Positions 1 through 8,445 of a DNA stretch of 64,000 bases are shown one piece after another (positions within the stretch are counted from its first letter, which is position 1; each line of letters begins with the position of its first letter). Both the position numbers and the translations under genes were made by a program. Location: the NCBI GenBank assembly GCA_025463305.1, contig JAOBWK010000070.1, positions 1 to 64,000 of the forward strand, in the 5' to 3' direction. Below the pieces are notes generated by a model. The model searched no databases. It was not told where the DNA came from and was given only the letters and a program-made list of their open reading frames with translations. This DNA is from Ilumatobacteraceae bacterium (GTDB taxonomy: Bacteria; Actinomycetota; Acidimicrobiia; Acidimicrobiales; Ilumatobacteraceae).

Positions 1-84
1 CGCCTCCACAGCGAACTCGGCGACAAGACCCCCACCGAGATCGAAGACGACTATCGTCACCAATCTCAGCCCGAAGCGGCATGA
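1..84 (+). CDS. IS3-family transposase (OrfB), C-terminal 27 residues
   Basis: Frame 1 is open from the first base to a TGA at 82-84. It reads RLHSELGDKTPTEIEDDYRH and then QSQPEAA. The pattern (R)LHSxLGxxTPxExExxY is the characteristic tail of the IS3-family rve integrase domain, just downstream of the catalytic DDE glutamate helix. The catalytic residues themselves lie left of the window. Activity of the element cannot be judged. Confidence 0.7.
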   Translation, partial: RLHSELGDKTPTEIEDDYRHQSQPEAA

Positions 85-127
85 GAAAACCAACCCAACG
101 AGCCTCCGTCAAACCCAGGCCGATTCA
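1..127 (+). mobile_element. Right-hand end of an IS3-family insertion sequence (partial)
   Basis: The window opens inside an IS element. A transposase C-terminus ends at 84. About 16 bp later, 101-127 has the look of an IS3-type terminal inverted repeat (GAGCCTCC...AAACCC...GATTCA, ending in CA). The left part of the element lies outside the window, so the left repeat and any target duplication cannot be checked. The sequence directly to the right is a truncated hydrolase, as expected at an old insertion or deletion junction. Confidence 0.6.
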
Positions 128-224
128 AACCTCAAGACCGATGGCCCCTGCGATCGCGAGGAACAGTCGGGCTTCGATCACTGCGAGGATCCGATCCACA
201 TGGGGATGCCGGCGCCCATTAAAG

Positions 225-533
225 GAGTTCGAAACTCAGGCGATATGGGCGTCCAACGTCTTCAACGATGGCACCGCAATCCCACATCTGCTACCCGACG
301 CAGACGGCGCGCTCGCATACTCCGGTCGCTGGAGCTCATCACTCGACAAGATCTCGATCTGGGGTGAGCTCGACCCAATCTCGGGCAGTCATGTCGCTGA
401 CGAGATCGATGCGCATCTGCTGCGATGGCCGTCGAATCGAAAGCTTGTCCGCGTCGCCGACGTCGGCCACTGGCCGCCGCTTGAATGTCCAGACGAGGTG
501 GCTGAGGCTATTCGGCAGCTTCTTCGGAGCTAA
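225..533 (+). pseudogene. Truncated alpha/beta-hydrolase (C-terminal remnant)
   Basis: The frame ending at 533 carries only the last third of an alpha/beta-hydrolase. An acid-loop motif (SIWGELDPISG, Asp of the triad) is followed about 45 residues later by the histidine loop (DVGHWPPLECPDEVAEAIRQ). The nucleophile elbow and oxyanion strand are absent. The strand before WGELDP also looks shortened. Upstream the frame runs back into the IS3 end and is no longer hydrolase-like. This fits a gene cut by the IS insertion or a following deletion. No ribosome-binding site or plausible start is visible. The stretch from 534 to 817 shows no coding signal. Confidence 0.6.
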
Positions 534-817
534 GTTCGGCACGGTCGGTCTCCTTGCACTTCGCTGGGCGGACGCGGCTCGCGTGTCTTCGACCGGTGCT
601 GTCCGTCGCTGATGCTCTCACGTCGCCTCACGATGCAGGACGGACGGACCAACGGCGATCTCGCCGAGAGCCAGCAGACGGGATCGCTGTTCTCAGCCGC
701 GCTACTCCAGCTGGATCTCCGCCCGGCTAATCCGAGGTGACGCCGTGTCCGATGAACAAAAGGTCTCATTCTCGGCATGCGGACAATGCTCGTCACCGAG
801 CAGGACAACGGACAGAG

Positions 818-2248
818 TCAGCTCTTGGCCGTGTACTGGAGCTTCATTTCCGTGTAGCTGTAGTAGCCCCACGGACCGTTCTCGACGCCCAGACCGCTCC
901 ACTTGGCCCCGCCGAATGGCCGCTGTGGGGCCAATTGCAGATGCGCATTCACCCACGACGTCCCGCATTCGAGCTTATCGGCGACGGCAATCGCCCGTTC
1001 GACATCGGTCCCCCACACCGATCCACCGAGCCCGAAATGGGACGCATTGGCACGGGCTACGGCATCGTCGATGTCCGTGTAAGCGATCACCGGCAGTGCC
1101 GGCCCGAACTGCTCCTCATCGACGATCCGCGCGCCGTCGCTGAGTCCTGCCAAGACGGTGAGCTCGAAGAAGTACCCGGGCCCGGGCATTTCGTGTCCTC
1201 CGGCGGCCGCAGTCGCGCCATTGTCGAGCGCCTCGGCGACGAGGGAACTCACGCGTTCGAACTGTGCCCGATTGTTGAGTGGTCCGAAGTGAACCCCGGG
1301 CAACGAACCGTCGCCCACGGTGTAGGCACGCGCTTGGGCTGCCAGCTCGTCGACCAATTCGTCGTGCAACGACTCTGGCACGTAGATCCGCTTGATCGCC
1401 GAGCACACCTGACCACTGTTGGCGAAGGCTGCGCGGAAAAGACGTGGAGCAATCTCACTTGGCTTGGCATCGTCAAGGATGATCGCTGGGTCGTTGCCGC
1501 CGAGCTCGAGTGTGATCCGCTTCAAGTCTGCCGCAGCGGCCGCGGCCACTTTCATACCTGTTGCGGTCGAACCTGTGAAACTGACCTTGCGCGGCACAGA
1601 GTGGGTCGTCATCCAGCTACCGAGATGATCTCCACCGGTGATCACGTTGAGTACGCCAGCCGGGAGGACGTCTCGAAGGATCTGTCCGAGCATCAATGTG
1701 GCGAGAGGTGTGTATGGGGACGGCTTCAACACGATCGTGTTGCCGGCGCGCAACGCCGGCGCGATCTTGAACGCTGCGAGGCTGATTGGGAAGTTCCACG
1801 GTGTGATCGCCGCGACTACGCCCAGTGGGCGGCGGACGACCTCTGCAAAGACGCTGTCATCATCCTGAATGATCTGCCGGGGCAGTTCGAGGCCGGCGTA
1901 GTAACGCAGCCAGGCAGCCATTTGATGGATCTCGAGCGCGGCCTGGTTCAACGGCTTGCCCTGCTCGGCCGTCAGGATCGCACAGAGCGGGTCGAGTGCT
2001 GCGACGATCGCGACGGCGGCTGCAAGGAGGGAGCGACAGCGCAAGGCGTCATCGCGACGCCAGGTCCGGAAAGCCTTCTCGGCAGCTTGGAACGCGTCGT
2101 CGAGCTGCTCGGCGGTACATTCGGGCGCAGAGGCGAAGACTGCCCCAGTCGCAGGATTGATCACCGAGAACGTCGCAGTCGTGAGGACGGCTCGACCATC
2201 GATGGTCATCGGCATCGGCTGCTCCAGCACGGTCGTCACAAGGGACAT
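818..2248 (-). CDS. NAD(P)-dependent aldehyde dehydrogenase
   Basis: Oxidises an aldehyde to the carboxylic acid in the cytoplasm. The 476-residue protein is full length for the ALDH superfamily. The oxyanion Asn is in PWNFP (N152), the cofactor-binding FTGSTATG follows, the general-base Glu is in LELGGND (E248) and the nucleophilic Cys is in SGQVCSAIKR (C282). The start is set by a strong GGAGG 6 nt before the ATG. It lies 28 bp downstream of the flavokinase gene. A paired GGATCC-type operator sits about 95-115 bp upstream, inside the 3' end of that gene, so it probably has its own regulated promoter. Substrate is unknown; the regulon suggests an intermediate of the catabolic island. Confidence 0.9.
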   Translation of the reverse strand: MSLVTTVLEQPMPMTIDGRAVLTTATFSVINPATGAVFASAPECTAEQLDDAFQAAEKAFRTWRRDDALRCRSLLAAAVAIVAALDPLCAILTAEQGKPLNQAALEIHQMAAWLRYYAGLELPRQIIQDDDSVFAEVVRRPLGVVAAITPWNFPISLAAFKIAPALRAGNTIVLKPSPYTPLATLMLGQILRDVLPAGVLNVITGGDHLGSWMTTHSVPRKVSFTGSTATGMKVAAAAAADLKRITLELGGNDPAIILDDAKPSEIAPRLFRAAFANSGQVCSAIKRIYVPESLHDELVDELAAQARAYTVGDGSLPGVHFGPLNNRAQFERVSSLVAEALDNGATAAAGGHEMPGPGYFFELTVLAGLSDGARIVDEEQFGPALPVIAYTDIDDAVARANASHFGLGGSVWGTDVERAIAVADKLECGTSWVNAHLQLAPQRPFGGAKWSGLGVENGPWGYYSYTEMKLQYTAKS

Positions 2249-2276
2249 GGTGATCCTCCAACGTCAATCTGGTGAG

Positions 2277-3026
2277 TCATCCGTCTGCGGCGGTGTCGCC
2301 CTGAACCCGCTTCGGGATCCGAATCTCATCGGCCGATGGGATGTAAGTGTTATCAACTTGGATCCTATCTTTGGAAGACGCACCCACGCGTGCGGCGTGG
2401 GTGAGATTCCCAAGCGGAATTGCCTCGAGCTGCAGTGCCGGTTGCGTCGTTCCTGTCGCGCCCGCAGCCGTCTCAGCGTTCGGCAACGTGAAGCCACGCA
2501 CTCCCTCGCGCGCTTCGCCGCCTTCGCTGGCCCACCGCCGCGTGGAGGCCACATCGGACCTGAGTTGAGCGACGAGAGCGTCGAGCGACTCGAACTTGCG
2601 CTGTGTGCGAAGCCTTTGGCACATCCAGACCGTCACCGTTTCGCCGTAGATGTCCTCGTCGAAGTCGAGCACGTGAGCTTCGAGCAGACGGAATCCGTCA
2701 CGTCCGTAGAATGTCGGACGTCCGCCGACCGAAATGGCTGCGGCGTGGCGAACCCCGGCCCATGTCAGCCAGCCGGCCCAAACGCCTTCGTAGTGTGCCT
2801 GCGGTTCGATCGACAGGTTGGCCGTCGGAAAGCCCAAGAGGCGTCCCCGTTGGTCGCCCGCCTCGACTCGTCCCTGCACCGTGAATGCGAGATCAGAGCG
2901 CGCCCACGTCCCATCCGAAGGCGTTGCCGATTGCTCGAACCCGCTGATCTGATTCACAGCGTCACCGCAGCCGGTGCGCCAACACAGGGTCTGGCGCGTC
3001 CCGCATGCTGCTGGCCGCACCACCAT
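2277..3026 (-). CDS. Single-domain riboflavin kinase (flavokinase)
   Basis: Phosphorylates riboflavin to FMN. Residues about 50-165 match the RibF C-terminal kinase fold: a GRVEAGDQRGRLLGFPTANL block (PTAN at 67-70 binds Mg-ATP), an ISVGGRPTF strand, and LLEAHVLDF with the catalytic Glu (E116). The FAD-synthetase domain of ordinary bacterial RibF is missing. A 79-residue tail of no recognised fold follows, and its coding DNA overlaps the promoter of the aldehyde dehydrogenase. The frame can be extended upstream to 3215, but that would overlap the lacI gene and swallow a perfect LacI operator at 3058-3071. The ATG at 3026 is therefore preferred. Its operator and FMN-enzyme neighbours suggest cofactor supply for the LLM oxidoreductases (inference). 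Confidence 0.75.
   Translation of the reverse strand: MVVRPAACGTRQTLCWRTGCGDAVNQISGFEQSATPSDGTWARSDLAFTVQGRVEAGDQRGRLLGFPTANLSIEPQAHYEGVWAGWLTWAGVRHAAAISVGGRPTFYGRDGFRLLEAHVLDFDEDIYGETVTVWMCQRLRTQRKFESLDALVAQLRSDVASTRRWASEGGEAREGVRGFTLPNAETAAGATGTTQPALQLEAIPLGNLTHAARVGASSKDRIQVDNTYIPSADEIRIPKRVQGDTAADG
2339..2365 (-). promoter_or_regulatory. Paired GGATCC-type operator upstream of the aldehyde dehydrogenase
   Basis: Read on the minus strand: GGATCC (2360-2365), 15 nt containing a TTGATA -35 candidate, then ACATCC (2339-2344). Centres are 21 bp apart, the same geometry as twelve other sites in the window. It lies within the flavokinase 3' end, about 100 bp before the dehydrogenase start. Confidence 0.6.
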
Positions 3027-3057
3027 CGCATCACCGCAAGATTGAACATCTCCAAAG

Positions 3058-3071
3058 CTTAAACGTTTAAG
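3058..3071. promoter_or_regulatory. LacI-family operator (perfect palindrome) before flavokinase
   Basis: CTTAAACGTTTAAG is a perfect 14-bp palindrome with the CG centre typical of LacI/CcpA-type operators. It lies 32 bp upstream of the chosen flavokinase start, between that gene and lacI. Four near-identical copies occur at 26617, 33218, 39910 and 53487. Confidence 0.7.
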
Positions 3072-3172
3072 GTTCCCGTTGCTAGTGAAACTTGGTGGCA
3101 CCCCACGCACGCCGCCTTGGAGTGCCTGTGGACGATTCACCTGGCTCCAGGCTCGATGGTCGTATCGGAAGG

Positions 3173-4189
3173 TCAGGACTCGCGAGCGGGTCCCGTTGAG
3201 GATCGCTCGATCCACAGAGTGCAGTCGCGCACCTGTACGTCACTCAACGGAATTCCGTCGAGCGCAGCAAGCATCGCCTGAGCTGCAGCGTGCCCGAGCG
3301 CTTCATAGTCGGTGCGCACGCACGACAGCGGCGTCCGCAACATGTTTGCGCCAAGAGCATCCATGATCGACACGACAGAGAGGTCTCCCGGGACTTCAAT
3401 TCCGAGCTCGTCGCACACTTCCAAGACGCGGACGGCGATCGGATAGTCGGTCAAGATCACCGTCGGAGCTCCACGGGTGCCTCGGATCGAGCGGACGAAG
3501 TCGACGATGCTCGCCCGGTCGAAACCAACCTGGTTCGATGTCCACCGCAGGTTCGCCGATGAGCCGAACGCTTCGTGTATGACGGGGCTGCGCCCCGTCG
3601 TCACCTCGGTCCCACGCCGGTGACCCAAATTGAACAGTCGGTCGTACATCTCGGTGAACGTCGCTGCGACATCGACAGAGATCATCGGTATGTGTTCGCA
3701 CGCAGGATCGCGGAAGGCGACACCCAGGACTGGAATGCCAGCACGCTCGTACAGATCAAGAAACTTCGATGGTTCGACATTCCAATAGAAAACGCCATCG
3801 ACCCGGCGCCCGAGAAATCCTCGCAAATGCGAATCGATCTGCTGCGACCCATCGCGCGCGATCGATAAGAGGACCTGATTTCCTGCACTCTCCATCTCAC
3901 GCAGCAGACTGTCGAGCACCGCCATCAATCCGCCGTGCGGATCGAAATCGATGTTCATCAGCAGACCGATCGTCTTCGTCGGCGCGCCGCGCACACTTTG
4001 GGCGGCGACGCTGGGCACATAGCCGAGGGTCTCAGCCGCCGCGCGAACCCTGGCGGTGAGCTCGGCGGAAACGTGGACGCCGTTGAGGACCTTTGAGACG
4101 GTCATCAGCGAACATCCGGCCAACTCCGCCACGGCACGCAGAGTGGGTACCTGAGGTCGGCCAGCTCGCTGTGCCTTCGAGGTCGACAC
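3173..4189 (-). CDS. LacI-family transcriptional regulator (copy 1)
   Basis: A 338-residue repressor-type protein. The N-terminal helix-turn-helix (about 15-70) reads TLRAVAELAGCSLMTVSKVL, with the hinge helix around AAQSVRG. The type-1 periplasmic-binding-like effector domain follows (IGLLMNIDFD, VDGVFYWN, GDLSVVSIMD, TPLSCVRTDYEALGHAAAQA). It is clearly paralogous to the regulator at 51335, sharing RRVDGxFYWN, GIPVLxxAFRD and the SSTGPARE-type end. The start is a GTG with no ribosome-binding site. A TAGGCT -10 candidate (4196-4201) ends 6 nt before it, suggesting a leaderless mRNA. The likely target is the AAACGTTT palindrome downstream and its copies. The effector is unknown, probably not a sugar given the neighbours. 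Confidence 0.9.
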   Translation of the reverse strand: MSTSKAQRAGRPQVPTLRAVAELAGCSLMTVSKVLNGVHVSAELTARVRAAAETLGYVPSVAAQSVRGAPTKTIGLLMNIDFDPHGGLMAVLDSLLREMESAGNQVLLSIARDGSQQIDSHLRGFLGRRVDGVFYWNVEPSKFLDLYERAGIPVLGVAFRDPACEHIPMISVDVAATFTEMYDRLFNLGHRRGTEVTTGRSPVIHEAFGSSANLRWTSNQVGFDRASIVDFVRSIRGTRGAPTVILTDYPIAVRVLEVCDELGIEVPGDLSVVSIMDALGANMLRTPLSCVRTDYEALGHAAAQAMLAALDGIPLSDVQVRDCTLWIERSSTGPARES

Positions 4190-4195
4190 TCTCGC

Positions 4196-4201
4196 AGCCT
4201 A
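4196..4201 (-). promoter_or_regulatory. -10 element of a probable leaderless promoter for lacI copy 1
   Basis: TAGGCT on the minus strand lies 6 nt before the GTG start. No Shine-Dalgarno sequence fits between. The CoA-transferase start at 55512 has the same TAGGCT-N6-start arrangement. Confidence 0.4.
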
Positions 4202-4290
4202 ACGGGACACGACGAAGAGGACGGACGGCAGCAGGTTTCCTTGGACCACCGCAAGGCGCTCGAGCAAGCCAGCGGCGATCACCTCGGGTG

Positions 4291-5229
4291 TCATCGCGAA
4301 CATCCGTCAAGGACCGGCCGGTTCGATGCCGCCCACTGCTCAAGACTGGTGATCTGCACACCGAACGATCGGATCTCTTCGGGACCCGCTGGTGGCGCCA
4401 CGTCCGCCATGTTGCGGTGAGCCCGGAGGATGTCAGGCGCCAACCCACATGCGAGCGCTTCGTCGTCCGAGAGCGGGGTGACGTCGATGGCACGTCCCCA
4501 AGCTGTCGACAGGACCGCACCCGTCTCGCGATACGTGCGAACGTCACCGACCAATTTGACGATTCTTCCCCTGAACCGCTCAGTGTCAAGGGTCGCAAGT
4601 ACCGCTGTGGCAGCCACGTCGGCGGTCGCCACCCATCCGATGGTCGTGTCTGCAGTCCACCCTGTGATCAGTCGATCGCCCTCGAGATATGTGATGAGAC
4701 TCTCCATGAACAGACCTGGCCGTAAGATCGTCCACGAAGGCGTGTCCGAGGCGGTCACGAGTGCTTCGATCTTCAACTTCGCACGCGACGGCATCGATCT
4801 GCCCGCTACATGCTGCTCCATCGCAGAAGACACTTGGACGACATGGGCAACACCGGAGGCGCACGCGGCGTGGATCAGGTTGCGAGCCTGGTAGAACTCG
4901 ACATCTGGGTCGAGGTCGTTCATCGATCTCGCGGCGGCCATCGACGCGGCCATGCCACCGCCTCGCAACCCGTAGCCTCCGCGACTCATCGGGCGCTGCT
5001 GAAGCGAGAACACGAATTCCATTCCTCTGCAGGCGGCATGAAGTGACTTCGCATCGTTGAGATCACCTTCGACCAGCCTGGCGCCGATCGCCGCGAGCCG
5101 TATCGCTGCCGGCGACTGCCGATTGCGGACGAGCACGTACGTCGGCATTCCGGCACGAAGCGCCTTACGCGCCATCACACCACCGAGTCGTCCTGTCGCT
5201 CCTGTAATCAAAATCGGATGCCTGGACAA
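4291..5229 (-). CDS. NmrA-like atypical SDR, NAD(P)-binding protein
   Basis: A 312-residue Rossmann protein. It opens with ILITGATGRLGG (GxxGxxG) and continues with GARLVEGDLNDAKSL and VQVSSAMEQH. The canonical YxxxK catalytic pair is not evident, as in the NmrA/HSCARG and atypical SDR groups. Such proteins act as NAD(P)H-dependent reductases, redox sensors or epimerase-like enzymes; which applies here cannot be told. It follows the SDR gene at 5544 after a 314-bp interval and precedes lacI by about 100 bp. No AAACGTTT or GGATCC pair is seen directly upstream. Confidence 0.8.
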   Translation of the reverse strand: MSRHPILITGATGRLGGVMARKALRAGMPTYVLVRNRQSPAAIRLAAIGARLVEGDLNDAKSLHAACRGMEFVFSLQQRPMSRGGYGLRGGGMAASMAAARSMNDLDPDVEFYQARNLIHAACASGVAHVVQVSSAMEQHVAGRSMPSRAKLKIEALVTASDTPSWTILRPGLFMESLITYLEGDRLITGWTADTTIGWVATADVAATAVLATLDTERFRGRIVKLVGDVRTYRETGAVLSTAWGRAIDVTPLSDDEALACGLAPDILRAHRNMADVAPPAGPEEIRSFGVQITSLEQWAASNRPVLDGCSR

Positions 5230-5543
5230 AGTGCTCCTTCACTGCATACCCGCATCGACGAGTCATGGTCATAGGCAAATGGGGGCCGGCGGCCGCGTCC
5301 CGCAACATGCCCACAACCACCATTGCCTGCGACGAGTCGGCGCCGAGGTGCCTGCAGAACCTCGCTCGGCGGCGAGACCATCAACGAAGGTCTCGCCGCC
5401 TGCAACTCCACCTCGAGCGCCATCGGTCGAGTGCCGTCGGTCGAGTGCCACAGCTCGACCGAGCTGACGCGACTGCCGGCCGGATCGAACGATGCGTGGC
5501 ACGGTGACACTTGGCGAAGCACGACCACGGCACGGTCAAACGA
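5230..5543. other. Intergenic stretch with a doubtful small frame
   Basis: A minus-strand frame of 106 codons (GTG 5528 to stop at 5208) fits neatly between the SDR stop and the NmrA-like start. It has no ribosome-binding site and a poor, repetitive-looking C-terminal half, and it matches no family I know. A direct repeat of GTCGAGTGCC (about 5427-5450) is visible. I regard the stretch as non-coding or a gene remnant. Confidence 0.3.
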
Positions 5544-6461
5544 TCAAAGCGACATTCCTCCGCCCATGTCGATCGTGACACCAACCATGCAACTGGCTGC
5601 GTCCGAAGCGAGGAACGCGACCATGTTGGCCACTTCCTCCGGGAGTTCGTAGCGCTGAATGGCTGTGCGACCGTGGTCGTACAACCCCTGCCACGAGTCA
5701 GGCAGCAACTCGCGATCTGGACCCCACATGCTCCCCGGGTTCACGCCGTTGACGAGCACGCCAAGACGAGCGACCTCTTTGCCCAGGTAACGGTTGTACG
5801 CCTGAAGACCAGCTTTGCAGGCGCCATACAAACCGAGCTCCGGAAGCGCTGTTCGCGCTGCCTCGGAACCGATGTTTACGATCCGGCCGTAACCCTGCGG
5901 GATCATGTAATCCAAGGCCGCACGACACGAGTACATCGGCCCGATGAGCGTGCCGGCGACTCCCCGATCAATGTCGGCTTTCGACACCGTCGCAAGCGAC
6001 CCGACGTACGTGTCGACCGCACTGTTGACGAGGATGTCGACTCCGCCGAGACGCTCGTTGCAATCGGCCATAGCGCGATGGATGTCGTCCCAGTCGAGCA
6101 TGTTCCCGAAGATGCCAATGGTATTCACGCCCCAACGCTCGGCGACCGTCGCCGCCAATTCCTCGGCGTTAGGACCAGGTGCCCGACCAATGGCCTCCTG
6201 GTATGCCGCTGCACTCTTGGGTTCGAGATCGACCACGGCGACATCAGCGCCGAGGCCTGCGAGCCGGTTGACTATTGCCTGGCCGAGGTTTACGCCCGCG
6301 CCGCCAGTGACGATCGCTTTCTTGCCCTTCAGACTCATCACGTCGGTGACGCGCATCCCGATCGTGTTGAGAGGAATGGCATCCTCATCCCACCAGATCG
6401 TGTTGTCAGAACCGTCCTGGATGTGCTTCTCCAAAACGTCCTTCAGGAAGTCTTTAGCCAT
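5544..6461 (-). CDS. Short-chain dehydrogenase/reductase (SDR)
   Basis: A 305-residue protein with an unusual 40-residue N-terminal extension (WWDEDAIPLN...), then the classical SDR core. The cofactor motif is IVTGGAGVNLGQA, the NNAG-equivalent is LVNSAVD, the catalytic Ser is in VNIGSEAA, YGACK (YxxxK) follows, and the end is DMGGGMSL. It oxidises an alcohol or reduces a ketone using NAD(P). The gene starts 27 bp after the upstream LLM oxidoreductase stop, so the two are probably co-transcribed. An AGAGGA-type ribosome-binding site precedes the ATG at some distance. Substrate unknown. Confidence 0.88.
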   Translation of the reverse strand: MAKDFLKDVLEKHIQDGSDNTIWWDEDAIPLNTIGMRVTDVMSLKGKKAIVTGGAGVNLGQAIVNRLAGLGADVAVVDLEPKSAAAYQEAIGRAPGPNAEELAATVAERWGVNTIGIFGNMLDWDDIHRAMADCNERLGGVDILVNSAVDTYVGSLATVSKADIDRGVAGTLIGPMYSCRAALDYMIPQGYGRIVNIGSEAARTALPELGLYGACKAGLQAYNRYLGKEVARLGVLVNGVNPGSMWGPDRELLPDSWQGLYDHGRTAIQRYELPEEVANMVAFLASDAASCMVGVTIDMGGGMSL

Positions 6462-6488
6462 TGCTCTCGTGTCCTCTCATGGGTTCGG

Positions 6489-7409
6489 TCAACACAGGCC
6501 GGCGCGCGAACGCACCTGCTCGAGTGCGTTCATCGTGTGCCCGGCAGTCGGCGGCCCCGTGGTAGCAGCCTGCCCGGTGACCTCCGCCCATTGATCGGGG
6601 GCGACATAGGTGCCGGGGTGGTTGTACATCGCGACGACAAGACGATCCGCTCCAGCGGCGGCGTACTCCTCTTGCAGAGCGGGATCGGCTTCCAACGTCA
6701 TCACCGAGATCTCGATCTCGGATGGGTCACGGCCGAGTTTTTCGCATTCGACAGCGATCCCTTTGCGTGCGGCGACAACTTGCTCCGGCGTCGCCAGCGC
6801 GGCGAGCCATCCGTCGCCCCAGCGTGCTAGACGTCGATAGGTCACGTCTGAAGGGAGGCCGCCCAGAACGATCGGCGGTCCCGCCGGACGTTGAGCGGGG
6901 ATTGGATCGCAGATCACTTCAGGGAACTTGAGCAAGGTCCCCTGGTAGCTACCGACACCGTCTCTCCACAGGATCCGACAGAACTCGATGGTTTCACGCG
7001 TGTAGGTCCAGCGGGTGTCGAAATCGACCCCGAAGAGTTCAATCTCTTCGCGCATCCAGCCAACTCCGATACCCATGATGAGCCGGCCGTTGGAGAAGTT
7101 GTCGAGGGTACTCACCGATTTCGCGAAGGTCAGCGGGTGACGTTCGGGCACGATGCAGACACCTGCAGCGACCTTCAACGTCGTGGTCGCAGCCGCCAGA
7201 AAGCTCATCAAGACGAATGGGTCGGCCATCTCGCCGTACAACGGCGGAATTTCCCCGCCGGTCATCGGGAACACGACCCCACTGTTGGCAGGCAGGATCG
7301 CGTGGTCCGGCACCCAGAACGAGTCGAACCCCATGCTTTCCACCGCCTTGGCAATGGTCACAGGGTCAATCGTGTAACCCGTCACATAAAAGTGGATTCC
7401 GACTTTCAC
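6489..7409 (-). CDS. LLM-class F420-dependent oxidoreductase (Rv2161c-like)
   Basis: A TIM-barrel luciferase-like oxidoreductase of 306 residues. It begins KVGIHFYVTGYTIDP. Typical motifs are MGFDSFWVPDHAIL, GVCIVPERHPLTFAKSVSTL, GIGVGWMREEIELFG and PPIVLGGLPS. I chose the GTG at 7409 because AGGAG lies 5 nt upstream and the barrel's first strand starts there. An in-frame start at 7496 would add 29 residues with no family match. It heads a two-gene unit with the SDR at 5544. The cofactor could be F420 or FMN; the sequence alone does not decide. Confidence 0.85.
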   Translation of the reverse strand: MKVGIHFYVTGYTIDPVTIAKAVESMGFDSFWVPDHAILPANSGVVFPMTGGEIPPLYGEMADPFVLMSFLAAATTTLKVAAGVCIVPERHPLTFAKSVSTLDNFSNGRLIMGIGVGWMREEIELFGVDFDTRWTYTRETIEFCRILWRDGVGSYQGTLLKFPEVICDPIPAQRPAGPPIVLGGLPSDVTYRRLARWGDGWLAALATPEQVVAARKGIAVECEKLGRDPSEIEISVMTLEADPALQEEYAAAGADRLVVAMYNHPGTYVAPDQWAEVTGQAATTGPPTAGHTMNALEQVRSRAGLC

Positions 7410-7825
7410 TTGTCTCCTGACCGTGGGCTTCGCACACCGTGACGGCGGTCGAGCGGGTGAACTCCGGACACGACGGCGAGATCTTTCGCTGGCCACGATC
7501 CGACACTCGTCGACTTGCCGCAGGAGTCGGAGGGGTTCCAGCTACAGCGAACAACGCGTTTGCTGAGACGAGCAGCGAACTGTGCCCGCATCAACGTCGT
7601 CATCGACAATGTAACGTTAAATGACGTGATGGGCTCATGTCAAGGCCACGTAAGCCGTTGCCGGCGCTGAGCTATGGGAGTCAACTTCGCGCTCGCCTCG
7701 TGCCCCACGACTCATCTCGAGTGACTCGACCGACCCATGCGTCGAGCAGGTGTCGGCCACGGAATCAGGTCGGCGCAGTGCCGCGTATCGGATCAGGTCT
7801 CCTCGCGCGAAGCCCAACCGGTTGG
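7410..7825. other. Non-coding region upstream of the LLM gene
   Basis: No convincing reading frame. An 8-bp palindrome TAACGTTA (7612-7619) within GTAACGTTAAATGACG resembles, but does not match, the AAACGTTT operators. It could serve the LLM gene or be the site of the neighbouring TetR before that gene decayed. Confidence 0.35.
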
Positions 7826-8396
7826 TCATTGATCCGGCCGATGACCGGCGATGAACTGCATGATCACGGCGTCTGGGAACTCGTCCATTCACCGGCGTTG
7901 TGTCCAATAGCGAAGCCATCAGGAACGGACCAATCAGGAACGTCAACGATCGAGCGCTTGTCGCGTCCGTCGTCACGATGCCTTCATCAACCGCACGGTT
8001 CAAGATCGATTATTACGCGGCGCTGGGCGTCTTGCAGACGCCTCTGGATCTGCGCGAAGCGGTCCTGCTGCATCTGGAGCAACTGCACGCAGGAGTCATC
8101 CATCGCCACTCAGGATCGGCGACGATGGCGGCGAGCTGCCTGCCGACATGGCGCAAGGCGTCAGTCGCCGAAATGTTCGAATCCGGCCGCACGATCGGAA
8201 CCGAGACTGCCTCGAACAAGTCGATGATCAGGGCGTCCCGCGTCTCCCAGTGGCGATACATCGTCGACTTGGCGACGCCGGAACGTGACGCAACCGCGTC
8301 GACGGTCACCATCGCCGGTCCGCCCTCGATCAGCAACTGGCGCGCAGCATTCAAAATCGATGCCCGTGACCGTGTCACTCGGGCATCGGGCATCAT
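7826..8396 (-). pseudogene. Frameshifted TetR-family regulator
   Basis: The ATG at 8396 opens an intact TetR DNA-binding domain (ASILNAARQLL, VDAVASRSGVAKSTMYRHW). The C-terminal domain then jumps frame three times. After DPEWRW (near 8110) the sense continues in another frame as DDSCVQLLQMQQDRFAQIQR. Near 8005 it shifts to NRAVDEGIVTTDATSARS. Near 7876 it shifts again to DEFPDAVIMQFIAGHRPDQ and a stop at 7826. Each shift needs a single-base indel. Unless these are sequencing errors, the effector domain is broken. It is divergent from the acetoacetyl-CoA synthetase gene 49 bp away, its likely former target. Confidence 0.75.
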
Positions 8397-8445
8397 CGCA
8401 GATCGTAGTCGAGCTACCTGACAATCCTGAACGCAGACTAGGGTT

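Noticed and set aside
737..2275. 512-codon open frame on the plus strand opposite the aldehyde dehydrogenase
   Set aside because: It is antisense to a clear ALDH gene and arises from GC-rich codon bias. It has no family motif or ribosome-binding site.
5208..5528. Possible 106-residue gene between the SDR and NmrA-like genes
   Set aside because: The position fits an operon, but there is no ribosome-binding site, composition is odd and no family resemblance was seen. Reported only as an intergenic note.
7612..7619. TAACGTTA palindrome as a sixth LacI operator
   Set aside because: It differs from AAACGTTT at both outer core positions and lacks the flanks shared by the five accepted sites; kept only as a possible unrelated site.
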